Shown one piece after another: positions 11,391 through 20,912 of a DNA stretch of 64,000 bases. Source of the stretch: Prorocentrum cordatum (Eukaryota > Sar > Dinophyceae > Prorocentrales > Prorocentraceae); assembly GCA_963575745.1 (NCBI GenBank), contig CAUYUJ010003419.1, forward strand, positions 10,001 to 74,000, in the 5' to 3' direction. The notes below the pieces were generated by a model that was not told where the DNA came from, did not search any database, and worked only from the letters and a program-made list of their open reading frames with translations. Each line of letters starts with the position of its first letter. Position 1 is the first letter of the stretch. Both the position numbers and the translations under genes were made by a program.

Positions 11391-11998
11391 CTGGGCGCGG
11401 CGCCGCCCCTCTTCATGCCACCCCCATCGGATGCCTCGGCCTGTCCTCTTACCGGCGCGGCTTCCCCTCAATCGGGGCTGCTCCCCCTCATGAGATGCTC
11501 GTTTGGGGGACCTTCCTGGAGCCCACCTGACACATCTGTTCGGTTCTAGTGTTGACCCAAGCTCACTTCAAGTTCAACTCAAGTTAGACTCAAGGCAGCG
11601 GACGTTCGACGCAGCACCGACGCATGCATGACTGGAGGGAGTGACTCCAGGAAGGTCCCCAGAACGAGAATCTGCCCCCCCCCCTGGCCGTGGAGCCCTC
11701 TTGTTCTTCTTCCCTGCCCTAGCCAGTGGACGCACATGTGCTGAGTGTACCCGGCGGTGCTCCTCTGGTCACTGCCTCCCGGGCAACGCTGCAGATCAGG
11801 GTGCGCGCTGTGGCTCTGGAGCGGGGCCCCGCGCGTTCGAGCTGCGCCTGCCCGGAACACTGCCGCCCCGGGGGGAGCAGTTGTTTCCCCGCTCCTGTCG
11901 CACGGCTCGTGTGGTCGAGGGGCAACCTCTGCGCCATGTGGTATACCTCGACCGTGCTAGCCGGCGACGAGATCGATTTATACATATATATATTCCTA

Positions 11999-12035
11999 GA
12001 GAGAGAGAGAGAGAGAGAGAGAAATAGAGAGAGAG
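11999..12035. repeat. (GA)n microsatellite
   Basis: GAGAGA run beside an AT-rich segment (12050-12125) that precedes a GCG-rich block. Confidence 0.85.
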
Positions 12036-12304
12036 ACAGAGAGATCCGTATGTGCATATTCACATGTAAGTATAAGTAAAATTATATATCTACGTTTGTA
12101 TGTATGTATCTATGTAGATACATACACCGACGGCGGCGGCAGCGGCGGCGAGCGCCGAGCGCCGAGCGCCGAGGCGGCGGCGGCCAGCGGCCAGCGCCGA
12201 GCGCCGAGCGGAAGCGGGCGGGAGGGCGCGGGCGGAAGGCGAGCGGCGAGAGCGGAAGCGGCCGCCAGGGGCGGCGGTCGGGGGCGGGCGGCGGGCGGCG
12301 GCAG

Positions 12305-12352
12305 GTGGTGGTGGAGTACGAGACCCAGGAGGTCGGCGAGCTGACCGCGCAG
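12305..12352 (+). CDS. Candidate 16-codon micro-exon, function unknown
   Basis: Follows GGCAG and ends at CAG/GCGTCG, so the borders are AG and GC. It reads VVVEYETQEVGELTAQ in phase 0, a mixed composition between GCG-repeat DNA on one side and GTC repeats on the other. Too short to assign to a family. Confidence rests only on composition and splice-like borders. Confidence 0.25.
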
Positions 12353-12459
12353 GCGTCGTCGTCGCCGCCGTAACCCGCGCGCGGGGGGCGCGGCTCGGGC
12401 CGAGTTTGAGCGGGGTGCTGTCGTGGGCGTGGCCGTTGCCCTGCGGGGGGTGGGGAAGG

Positions 12460-12850
12460 GTAATGACTAGGAGGAGGGAGTGTGGAGGAGGAGGGAGGGA
12501 GGGAGGGAGGGAGGAGGGAGTGAGGTATTGGTATTGGCGTGCCGAGGCAATTCGCGCTAGGCGTGCTTCGAAACGGGGGGAGGTTAGGAGAGAGGAGGAG
12601 GGAGGATGGAGGGACGGGGACTTCGATTGGATTGCGCTGGTCAGCATGGCCTCATAAGCGCAAGTAGCGCTGCTGAGGCCATGCTGGAGGATGAGAAGGA
12701 GGGGGGAGGATGGAGGAGGAGGCAGGGGAAGGGGAGGAGCAGGGAAGGAGGAGGAGGAGGAAGAGGAGGAGGGGGAGGAGGAGGAGGAGGAGGAGGAGGA
12801 GGAGGAGGAGGAGGAGGAGAGAGGAGGAGGGAATTGAAAGGGAGGATGGG
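12460..12850. repeat. (GGA)n microsatellite block
   Basis: Near-pure purine GGA and GGGA units with a short unique island at 12600-12690. Confidence 0.8.
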
Positions 12851-13479
12851 CGGGAAGGGGATGGCTGTCTAGCTGATCGTGGAGGCGGCAGCTGGGTCGT
12901 CGTCGCCGCCGCCGTCGTCGCCGTCGCCTTCGTAGCCATCGTCGTCGTTCTTGCTCCGCGACGGTCCTGGTTAGGGTTTTGTTCGACAGTGGATGATCTT
13001 CCGAAGTGCCCGCTTGGTGCCAACCCGTGGGGACCTCGTGGGCGCTTCGTGCTGAGTGGTAAGGCCGGGTCTTCGCCCTGTGCCCGCCCATGGACGTCTC
13101 GTGGGCACGTCATGCGCCCGCACCTACGTAGCTTGCACGACGTACGTAGTTTGCACGACCTATCTTGCACCACGTGGCTTGCACCACCAGGCGACAACGA
13201 CGACGACTTCGTCTGCAAGCCTCCAGAGGTCCCTGGAGGACCCCATGAGGCCCCCGGAGGCCCTTAAGTGAGAAGGCCCTGAAGCGCCAATGGTATAGAA
13301 CCTCGATCCTCGGTCCTCGCTCCTCACCCTCCTCCTCCCTCACAAATCGGCACCTTTCGAGTCGTTCCCAGCCGTGGCGGCGAGGACGCCTAGAGACGCG
13401 CACAAGTTAAAAACGCAGACTAAAACTCGAGCCCTTCCGCCTCGGCGCAGGCCACGGGCCTCGAGGCTTGATCTTCGAA

Positions 13480-13670
13480 CCTCGAAGCTCGATCGTCTGC
13501 GGCGGCGTCTGCCTCGGCCTCGTCGTCGGCTTCGTCGCCGCCGTCGGCGTCGGCGCCGTCGGTGTCGTCGACGTCGTCGGCGGCGTCGTCGTCTGCGGCG
13601 TCGTCGGCGTTGGCGACGGTGTCGACGTTGTTGTTAACGTGGGCGCCGCCGTCGTCGTCGGCGAAGGCGG
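13480..13670. repeat. (GTC)n microsatellite
   Basis: GTCGTC and GGCGTC units, stop-free in several frames on both strands. The preceding 12851-13479 contains short repeats of a CACGACGTACGTAG type near 13130-13170 and no supported gene. Confidence 0.8.
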
Positions 13671-13698
13671 CCTCCATCGCCCAGCGGCTGCGGCGCAG

Positions 13699-13755
13699 GC
13701 CATGAGCAGCGAGGGCCTCTTCCAGATGAAGCTGCGGCCCGTCCCTTCCACGGCC
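13699..13755 (+). CDS. Candidate short exon, function unknown
   Basis: After GGCGCAG the frame reads AMSSEGLFQMKLRPVPSTAG and continues RKPQ before becoming Gly/Glu-rich repeat. The mixed composition contrasts with the GTC repeat before it and the GGA/TCC tract after it. No domain is recognised, and the downstream splice border is unclear. Confidence 0.25.
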
Positions 13756-13899
13756 GGGAGGAAGCCGCAGTTCAACCCTGAGGACCCTGGGGCTCTCGGG
13801 AGCGACTCCGTGCCCTCCCAGAGGACCAGGGGGGAGGGGGACGAGGAGGAGGGACCAGGAGCAGGAAGGGGGGGAGCTAGCGAAGGAGGAGGAGGAGGA

Positions 13900-14169
13900 G
13901 AAGCAGGAGGATGTCCTCCTCATTCTCCTCCTCCTCCTTCTCCTCCTGCTCCTTCCCCTCCTCCTCCTCCTCCTCCTCCTCATCCTGCTCCTCCTCCCCC
14001 TCCTCCTCCTCCTCCTCCTTTTCCTCCTCCTCCTCCTAATCCTCCTCCCCCTCCCCCTCCTCCACCTTATCTTTCTACGCTGGCTCCTCCTCCTCATCAT
14101 CCTCCTCCTCATCATCATCATCATCATCAACAACATCATCACCATAATCATCATCTCCAACGGCAGCGG

Positions 14170-14231
<62 letters not shown>

Positions 14232-14234
14232 CCA
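13900..14234. repeat. (TCC)n then (CAT)n microsatellite
   Basis: TCC units to about 14080, then CAT units up to the first base of the spliced-leader relict at 14235. This is the 5' target context of the ORF1-like fragment. Confidence 0.9.
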
Positions 14235-14256
14235 TCCGTAGCCATTTTGGCCCAAG
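14235..14256 (+). other. Dinoflagellate spliced-leader relict 1
   Basis: Matches the 22-nt dinoflagellate SL in 21 of 22 positions (CCC for CTC near the 3' end). It sits exactly where the CAT microsatellite ends and precedes the ORF1-like fragment by 136 bp. No GT donor follows it, so it is not an SL-RNA gene. It is best read as the 5' end of a retroposed trans-spliced transcript. Confidence 0.9.
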
Positions 14257-14392
14257 TTCGATCTGCTCGGCCTGGCAATTCGAGCTTGTCCGCTGCTGAG
14301 GGCATCTCGAGCATTTTGCCACAGGGGCTGTTTTGGGCACCCCAGCCAGAGCAGTGTGCAATCCCCGTTCTCCCTCGGTTGCTGCCGTGGCA

Positions 14393-14970
14393 ATGGCGGA
14401 TCTCGAGACCATCAAACCCCTGTTGGCTGAGCACCTTGCAAGCACGAGTAGCATGCTAGATCAGAAGCTCCAAGCGAATCTCGGGCCGATCGCTGAGACA
14501 GTGATGGCCCAAGGTCAAAGATCAAGGACATGACGGACAACATCTCCTCGGTCACTTCAGCCCAGGACGGATTGCAGGCTCGTCTCGATGCATTAGAACA
14601 GGCACATCAGTCATTTGTTTCGAAAGTTCCGTCTTCGCATGCAGTGCCTCTCTCGGGGAAAGGAAGGGCCGTCGACTCGGACAGTCCCACCCCGGCTGGA
14701 AGCAGTTCAGTTGCTCTAGAGGGTGCTCATACCCTGCTCATTCAGGGGTTCAAGGATCGTCTCATGGCTTTGACGTTAGAAAGGATCGCCTCCGACATTC
14801 TAGGCAAGTGTGCGACGGAACAGGCGGGGAAGCTCATTCGGATCCGTGCTTATGGCCTACAGAAGAAGGTGACTTTGGATTTCCCTTCCCCCGCGATGGC
14901 GTCACACTTCTCGGACAATTTCAGGAAATTGGGTGAAACGTACTCGGTGCCGAACCCCAGGAGCCCGCAA
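14393..14970 (+). pseudogene. Frameshifted retroelement ORF1-like fragment
   Basis: The ATG at 14393 opens a frame reading MADLETIKPLLAEHL, with a heptad-like pattern suggesting a coiled coil. Near 14520 the reading moves back by one base (1-nt deletion or equivalent) and continues KDMTDNISSVTSAQDGLQAR, Ser/Pro-rich linker, then a block beginning ALEGAHTLLIQGFKDRL that predicts as an alpha/beta domain of the kind found in LINE ORF1 proteins. Recognisable sequence stops near 14970, after which CTCGATC repeats begin. It has an SL relict 5' and no endonuclease or reverse transcriptase follows, so it is a truncated retrocopy or a retroposed host mRNA. The family assignment is inference. Confidence 0.5.
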
Positions 14971-14999
14971 GACCTCTGGCCTCTCCGTTCTCGCCGAAA

Positions 15000-15680
15000 C
15001 CTGTCTCCTCGATCCTTCATCGACCCTCGAGCCTTCCTCAATCATCGATCCTTCCTCCTAGGAGTGCACGAAGGCCTCCCCGTCATCGCCGCCCCCCCCC
15101 TTTTCGGCCTCCGCCGCCTCCTCCTTCTCCTCCTTCTCCTCCTCCCCCTCGCCTCATCACCTCTCTTTTCCTTCACGGCCATCACGTCCAAACGCCTGGC
15201 CCCTTGCTTCTCGATTCACCCTCGATCCCCCATGTGATCTCGAACCTCTGCCGAGGAGCGCACGAAGGCCATTCTGCTCGTGGACAAGCCCCCTCTTTCG
15301 ATCCCCCATCGACCCCCGCTCCTCGGTCGGCCCTCGATCCTGTGTCGATCGCTCGGGCCTCGCTCCGTCGCCCTGCCCCTCTCCTCCTCCCCCCTCGACC
15401 CTCGATCCCTCGATCGACCTTGCATCCTCGATCGATCCTCGATCCTCCCTCCCTCCCTCCCTCCCTCCCTCGATCCTCGACCCTCCCTCCCTCCCTCGAT
15501 CCCTCCTCCCCTCGACCCTCGATCGACCTCGCACCCTCGACCGACCCTCCGCCCGAGAGGAGCGCGCAGCGGCCACCCTCCTCGTGTTGACGGCCTGCCT
15601 TCGATCCTCGAGCGGCCGCCGATCCGCGATCGAGCGATCGGTCCTCGAGACTCCCTCCCCCCTTTCCGTCGCCTCCGTCC
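15000..15680 (+). repeat. CTCGATC/CGACCCTC array with decayed RRM-exon starts
   Basis: Built from CCTCGATC and TCGACCCTC words. Embedded are three degenerate copies of a GAGGAGCGCACGAAGGCC motif: near 15062 (AGGAGTGCACGAAGGCC), 15253 (AGGAGCGCACGAAGGCCAT) and 15553 (GAGGAGCGCGCAGCGGCCAC). Each is followed by a CTC/CTG-CTCGTG-like stretch, matching the start of the RRM exon at 17366. They appear to be dead exon copies carried along with the array. Confidence 0.6.
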
Positions 15681-15684
15681 CCCC

Positions 15685-15886
15685 TGCGGGCAATACTTCT
15701 TTCTATATCCACTGCAGTATGGATTTTCGGGCTCCCTTCCCAAGAAACCCGAGGCGCACTGGAGATGGATAAATTTGGCCCCTATAGAGGCTCGATGTTT
15801 ATCCATATCCAGTGCGCCTCGGCCTTGTGGCGCCGCTTCCAAGAAGGTCCAAGAGGCAGTGGATACGGATATGAGTCTTGCACGCA
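15685..15886 (+). mobile_element. MITE-like element E, copy 1 (202 bp)
   Basis: Starts TGCGGGCAATACT and ends AGTCTTGCACGCA, giving imperfect terminal inverted repeats (TGCG..CAA.ACT). An internal foldback pairs GAGGCGCACTGGA with TCCAGTGCGCCTC. It is closely similar to 52533-52732. Flanks are C-runs on both sides, compatible with a 5-bp CCCCC target duplication. No coding capacity, so it would depend on a transposase elsewhere. Confidence 0.8.
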
Positions 15887-16047
15887 CCCCCCCCGCCTCG
15901 ATCCCTCCCCCCCCCTCGCTTGACCCTCGTTCGACCCGGCACGTCCTCCGTGAGGGTTGCACGCCGTGGCTCTCCCCAGGAAAAGGACGGCGAAAGAGCA
16001 CCGCACGGATCCCAGGCCCGGCGCGCGCCATCCACGCAGGGCCCGGG

Positions 16048-16231
16048 CAGGCCGCGCTGCCTGGCGAGGGAGGGGCTTGGCATCGCTCGGACGTGTGCAT
16101 TTTTCCTTCGGCGAGGACCATCGAGGAGCATCCTTGATCATCTGGCGAAAAAGCCACGCACGAAACCGAAAAAATGGACAGGGAATGGACGTCCGAGCGA
16201 TGGCCAGGCCGCGCTGCCTGGCCAGGGAGGG
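16048..16231 (+). mobile_element. MITE-like element G, copy 1, with flanking direct repeats
   Basis: The core at 16081-16202 (122 bp) has terminal inverted repeats CATCGCTCGGACGT / ACGTCCGAGCGATG. A second copy is at 53385-53503. In this copy both flanks carry a direct repeat of about 28 bp (CAGGCCGCGCTGCCTGGC then AGGGAGGGG). That is longer than a normal target duplication and suggests a tandem duplication of element plus flank. Non-coding. Confidence 0.7.
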
Positions 16232-16314
16232 GAGCGCAGGCAGACGGCGCCGAGCGCGCCGGCGCGAGGCCGAGGCGGGCGGGGCGGGCGGCCTGGCGAG
16301 AGTCGGACGGGGCC

Positions 16315-16482
16315 GGAGGAGGAGAAGGAGGAGGAAGAGGAGGAGGAGGAGGAGGAGGAAGCGGAGGAGGAGGGGGAGGAGGAGGAGGAGGAGGAAGCGG
16401 AGGAGGAGGAGGAGGAGGACGAGGAGGAGGAGGAGGAGGAGGAGGGAGAGGACGAGGAGGAGAAGGAGAAGGAGGAGGAATG
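16315..16482. repeat. (GGA)n microsatellite
   Basis: GGA and GGAAGC units, purine-only over long stretches of the + strand. Confidence 0.85.
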
Positions 16483-16617
16483 TTCAAACATTGTCACCCA
16501 CACCCAAAACAAAAGAGCCAGGGCGCGATTTTCCACTGCGTTTGGCTGTGTGTTTGGAGATGTTTTGGCTATGATTCGCGTTTCTTCCAAAATCCGTCTG
16601 TAAGAGGACATGCCCGA

Positions 16618-16755
16618 ACTGAGGCTAGGACGAGGATAAATCCGTTCCAAAGCGTTCTGGAACGCTCCGAGAGCGTTCCGGAACGCTCTGGAACGAAGTG
16701 AACCCCACCCTCCCCTTAGAAATCGTGGTTGGTAGGGGTAGGGTTCGCATGTGGT
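16618..16755 (+). repeat. Foldback AGCGTTC(T/C)GGAACGCT plus half-palindrome
   Basis: Two consecutive palindromes (AGCGTTCTGGAACGCT and AGCGTTCCGGAACGCT) are followed by a segment from GAACGAAGTGAACCCCACCC to GGTAGGGGTAGGGTTCGCAT. That segment matches the right arm of the palindrome at 61558-61691. The first part resembles, in inverted orientation, 63820-63895. It looks like a recombined or nested foldback element. 16790-16860 is a separate repeat shared with about 38743-38815. Confidence 0.6.
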
Positions 16756-17199
16756 CTCCTATCCACACTCCTGATGGCCCTGTGGTCCTCGGAAGGGTCT
16801 TGTGCCCTCTCGGGTGTCCTCCCCAATCAACCTCGGCTGTAGGGTGGCCGAGGGGGGCCGGGCGAAGGCAGCAGGCAAAGAGCTCAGAGCAGGATGGGGA
16901 GGTAGGGCGCGGATTCGTCTTGGCAGTATTGGCCTTCTTTGTTGCTGTCAGTCTTATTACTGTGATTACTAGTAGTAATACGATTCGTAGTATTATTCGT
17001 ATTGTTCCTCCTCCTCTTCCTCCCTCCTCCTCCTCCTCCGCCTCCTCTTCTTCCTCCTCCTCCAGGGGGAGCAGCCGCAGGCAGACTTGATGGCTCCCCG
17101 GAAGTCCGGACCCTGCTCCCGGGACCTCGTCGCCGTCTGACGGTCCCGGGTCCCGCCGAGGGGCCTCCACGCAGGCCGAACATGCGCAAGAGCCTGCCG

Positions 17200-17362
17200 C
17201 CGAGGAGCGACCCTCGGGCCTCGATCCTCGATCGACCCTCGTTCGACCCTCGATCCTCGTCGGATCGAGGACCGCGGGTCGATCCTCGATGGACGGATCG
17301 GTCCTCGATCGAGGACCGAGTGTCGATCCTCGACGGATCGACTTTCGACGGCTCGATCCTCC
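17200..17362 (+). repeat. CTCGATC array upstream of the RRM exon
   Basis: Same CCTCGATC / TCGATCCTCG words as 15000-15680, running directly into the intact RRM exon start. 16861-17199 holds TCC repeats and no supported gene. Confidence 0.75.
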
Positions 17363-17365
17363 GCC

Positions 17366-17500
17366 GAGGAGCGCACGAAGGCCACCCTCTTCGTGGGCAA
17401 CCTCTCGTTCGAGACCTCGGAGGACTCGCTGCGGGAGGCGCTGGAGCAGCGCGCCGGCGAGCTGCAGAACCTCGAGTCTGTGAGCGTGGCGAGGCACAAG
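17366..17500 (+). CDS. RRM domain, first-half exon (RNP-2)
   Basis: Reads EERTKATLFVGNLSFETSED and on to LESVSVARHK: beta1 with RNP-2 (LFVGNL), helix 1 and beta2 of an RNA-recognition motif. RRM proteins bind single-stranded RNA, commonly in splicing or mRNA handling. The frame ends after AAG at 17500, immediately followed by GCGACC. A GC donor there joins in phase 0 to the RNP-1 half at 29588. The upstream exon border is uncertain because the CTCGATC array abuts it; an AG acceptor at 17367-17368 or 17370-17371 is possible. The host protein is not identified, and degenerate copies of this exon start lie at 15.0-15.6 kb. Confidence 0.6.
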
Positions 17501-17644
17501 GCGACCTGGCCTGCACTCCTCCCCTCGCTTGCCTCGCTGCCGGCCTCTTCCTGGGCCTCCTCGTCCTCGTCCTCCTCACAGCCTTCCTCGTCGTCAGCTT
17601 CGCCCTTCTCGTCCTTCTCGTCCTCCTCATCCCCGACCTCGTTG

Positions 17645-18403
17645 TAGTCGTCCTCGCCCTCCTCCCGCCTCCTCCTCCTCCTCCTGGTCCTCTTCCTCCG
17701 CATCGTCGTCGTCCTCCTCCGCCTCCTTCTTCTCCTCCTCCTCCTCCTCCTCCTCCTCCTCGTCCTCCTATTCCTCAACGTCGTCGTAGTCGTTGTCCTT
17801 CTGCTACTCCGCACCTACGCGTGGCGTTCATGCCTATCCTCATCTCATCCCCGTCATAATGGTCGCTCTCCTCCGCTCGCCCTCCTCCTCCTTCTCCTCC
17901 TCGTCATCATCATCAGCAGCATCGTCATCACAAGCATCAGCATCAGCATCATCGTCAGCAGCAGCATCATCAGCGTCAACAGCATCAGCATCATCATCAT
18001 AACCATCATCATCAGCATTATCATCGCCATCATCATCATCACCATCACCATTATCACCCCAGCGTCATCCTCATCAGCATCATCAGCATCATCTTCATCG
18101 TCATCATCACCAGCATCATCATCCACATTGCCATCCTCATCCTCATCCTCCTCCGCATCATCACCATCAGCATCATCACCGCCAGCACTATCATAATCAT
18201 ATTAACCCTAATCACCATCGTCATCAGCATCATCATGACTTTCACCATCATCATCAGCATCATCACGACTTCCATCGTCATCATCATGATCATCAACATC
18301 AGCATCATCACCATCCTCCTCATCCTCATCCTCATGCTCATCCTCTCTCTCCTCCTCCTCCTCTTCCTCCTCCTCCTCCTCCTCCTCCTCGTCATCACCA
18401 TCG

Positions 18404-18434
<31 letters not shown>

Positions 18435-18491
18435 CATCATAATTTCGGAGGGCGAGCGCGTCTCGGCGCCGCCCCTCCTCGGGAGAGCGCG

Positions 18492-18552
<61 letters not shown>
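17645..18552. repeat. (TCC)n then (CAT)n microsatellite, 5' target of LINE-A
   Basis: TCC units at 17650-17770, then CAT/ATC units from about 17900 to 18552 with a short unique island near 18440-18495. The tract ends exactly at the SL relict. ATC repeats resume at 25897 after the element, indicating insertion into the microsatellite. Confidence 0.9.
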
Positions 18553-18555
<3 letters not shown>

Positions 18556-18574
18556 GTAGCCAATTTGGCTCAAG
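18553..18574 (+). other. Dinoflagellate spliced-leader relict 2
   Basis: 21 of 22 positions match the dinoflagellate SL (CAATTTGG for CATTTTGG). It lies exactly between the CAT microsatellite and LINE-A and is followed at once by an ATG at 18575, in a different frame from ORF1. It marks the 5' end of the retroposed RNA. Confidence 0.93.
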
Positions 18575-18765
18575 ATGACGCGATCAGGGCAGATGTCTGG
18601 TCCCATGTGGCTGGCTCTCGCCGTCGCGTCACTTCTTGGGTCAGATTCCAAACCGACCAAGCTTTCAGCGAGGCCTCAGAGGCCACAGTTCTTTCATATC
18701 CATCACCTTTCCGGCACTCGGCCCCAGTCGCCCGATTGGGAGCCCAGCCGCGGCAGGTTCGACCA

Positions 18766-19797
18766 ATGGCAGGACTTGGAGGGGGTGATCGAAGCGGCGC
18801 GCGCGGAGGCGGCGGTCGAGGAGGCAGCGGACGAGGACAACGGGGTGGTCAGCAACCAGGCAGGGGCAGCGGTGGCGGCGGCGCCCCCAGGGTCTGGGAC
18901 TGCCCGAAGTGCGGAGCCAAGAAGAACTGGGGCTCCAGGCACGCCTGTCGCAGCTGTGGATATGACTGGTGGGAGAGCGGTTCTGGTGCAAGCTCATGGT
19001 GGAGTGGCATGTCACAACTGGACGCCAAAGAACGCCACGAGCTCAACCAGTTGCGCAGGAAGGTCAAGAAGCTGGAGAACAGTCAGTCCCCAGGCCATGG
19101 CGGCGATGGAGGCGCAGCAGCAGCGGCAGTCGGTGGGCCGCAGTCTGCGGAAAAGACAGATCGTGCCCGCCGTTTGGGGAAGCTACGCAGCGAGATCAAA
19201 CGACTCGATGGGGTGGAAGGCGCAGAGGCAATCGTGGAGGCTAAGCGTCAGGAAGCGCAGCAGCTGGAACACGAGCTCTCCGAGGCCAAACCCACATCGG
19301 TCCAGCTCAGCGAGCTGGAGCTGCAGGCGCTCATCGACAACCTCCTGGCCAAGCAGCTCCGCGAACGGGACGGCCCCCCTCGCGAGGCTGCGCTCGGCGG
19401 AGGGGCCGCCCCTGCCTCTCCTGGAGCACCGCTCAGCGAAGGCGAGCGAGCGTCCGCATTCCTGGCGGCGCTCAACCAGGCCTCAGGCATGCTCGCCCCT
19501 GGCTTCGCCGAGCAGTGGGAAGGCCAGGTCGCCGGGCTCCGCCGCCTGGCGCAGCGCGCGGCAACCGCAGGAGCCGCGGTCGAACGCGACGGTGGCGACA
19601 AACAGGAGATCGACGAGGCGGACATCTCCAACATCCTCGAGAGCATGGAGGACGACGCCTCGAAGGAGGGCGCCACGGGCGGCGCTGGCGCAGAGGGCGG
19701 CGGCGGTTCCCCTGCCGCAGACCCCGTTGCGCAGGCTGCCGCAAAACCCAAGCAGCGCGCCCAGAAGCTCCTCCAGGGCCTTCGGTCCGCGGGGGGA
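18766..19797 (+). CDS. LINE-A ORF1: RGG-rich zinc-finger nucleic-acid-binding protein
   Basis: The ATG at 18766 opens a Gly/Arg-rich N-terminus (about residues 5-40, RGG-box-like). A CxxC-x11-CxxC finger follows, WDCPKCGAKKNWGSRHACRSC, cysteines 46, 49, 61 and 64, with Trp before the first Cys and a central Asn as in RanBP2-type fingers. A long Lys/Glu-rich helical region comes next (residues about 95-200, probable coiled coil), then an acidic low-complexity tail. LINE ORF1 proteins package the element RNA, and finger plus coiled coil fits that role. The frame runs about 344 codons to a G homopolymer at 19795-19820, after which the endonuclease is in another frame. LINE-B ORF1 carries the same finger. 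Confidence 0.65.
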
Positions 19798-19825
19798 GAA
19801 GGGGGGGGGGGGGGGCGGGGGCAGC

Positions 19826-20903
19826 AGGCCCATCTTCGCGCTTGCCAGCCTCAACGGCAGCGGCTTGGGCCCCTTCACCACCATCCTCGGCGAGCAGCAG
19901 GGCCCCCAGCAGCAGGAGGTCGCCCAGGCCCACATCGGCGACGCGATGTGCTTCCAGGAGCACCACCTCAATGGCTACCGCGCCGAGGAGCAGGAGCAGT
20001 GGTGCAGGCAAGTGGGCTGGAGCGCCGTGCTGACCCCTGGCGTCAGCACCATGGGCGCTTCGCAGCAGCGTGCCGTCAGCGGCGGAACTGGCGTCGCCGC
20101 GCGCGGCGTGTGCGGCCCAGGCGCGCAAGGCAGCAAGTCCAGCTGCCACGTCGCCGACGGCAGAGCCACTGTTACACACATCAACGGGGTAGTGCCTGGC
20201 GGCTTCTTGCTGGGCTCGATCTACCTGGCGAGAACAGCAAGTCCGTGCTGCAGGGGGTCGGCGTGCTCCTCAAGCGCACGGGCAAGCCTTGGGCCCTCGC
20301 GGGCGACTGGAACGTCGAGCCCGACAGGCCCCACCAGCGCGCAGGCAATTGGCTCTGCAAGATAGGGGGGGCGTAGTCGACACGGGCAAGGGCGCCTGTC
20401 AGCGCCCCCTCGCCAGGGAGCCGTCCGAGCTCGACTGGTTCATCGTCGGCGCCGAGCTGCTGGACCGCGTCGTGGACTCCTCGCGCCTCGACATGACGGC
20501 CAGGGGGTACGCCAACCCGTGCAGGCCCCACATGGCGGTCAAGCTCAGCCTCACCTGCTACGGCGACCTGGGCCAGTCGTTCAGGGCCAAGGGACCGATG
20601 GCGTTTCCCAAGGCGAGGCCATTCGGACCCATGCTCGAGAAGCAGTGGGACCACAGCGCCGTGAGGGCGCAGATCGACATGGGCAACGACATGCAGGCCC
20701 TGACCGAGGCATACCAGGCCCTGTGCGAGGGCGTGGAGGACGAGTTAGCCTGGACGTACCAGATCGGCCCCGACGACGCCAGTCTCTACCGGGGCCGAGG
20801 GGGCCCGCCGAGCTTCAGCTTCGGCTGCCAGGCGCGAGCGAGGCCCATCAAGGGCCCCAAGGCCAGCTTCAAGGGCAAGAAGCTCATGCACCTGAACGAC
20901 TAA
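19826..20903 (+). pseudogene. LINE-A AP-like endonuclease domain, broken in three frames
   Basis: Endonuclease/exonuclease/phosphatase fold that would nick target DNA for target-primed reverse transcription. The first part (to about 20220) reads ASLNGSGLGPFTTIL and includes the catalytic Glu in CFQEHH near 19950. The reading then shifts and gives the GDWN motif (LAGDWNVEP near 20305). A second shift at a seven-G run (20364-20370) leads to LDWFIVGAELLDR and the terminal NPCRPH, where the catalytic His would lie. TAA at 20901-20903 ends the frame. All catalytic landmarks survive, so the shifts look recent or technical. Confidence 0.65.
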
Positions 20904-20912
20904 TTCACGCAT

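Noticed and set aside
14520-14530. Programmed frameshift in the ORF1-like fragment
   Set aside because: No slippery heptamer or downstream structure is evident; a 1-nt deletion in a truncated copy is simpler.
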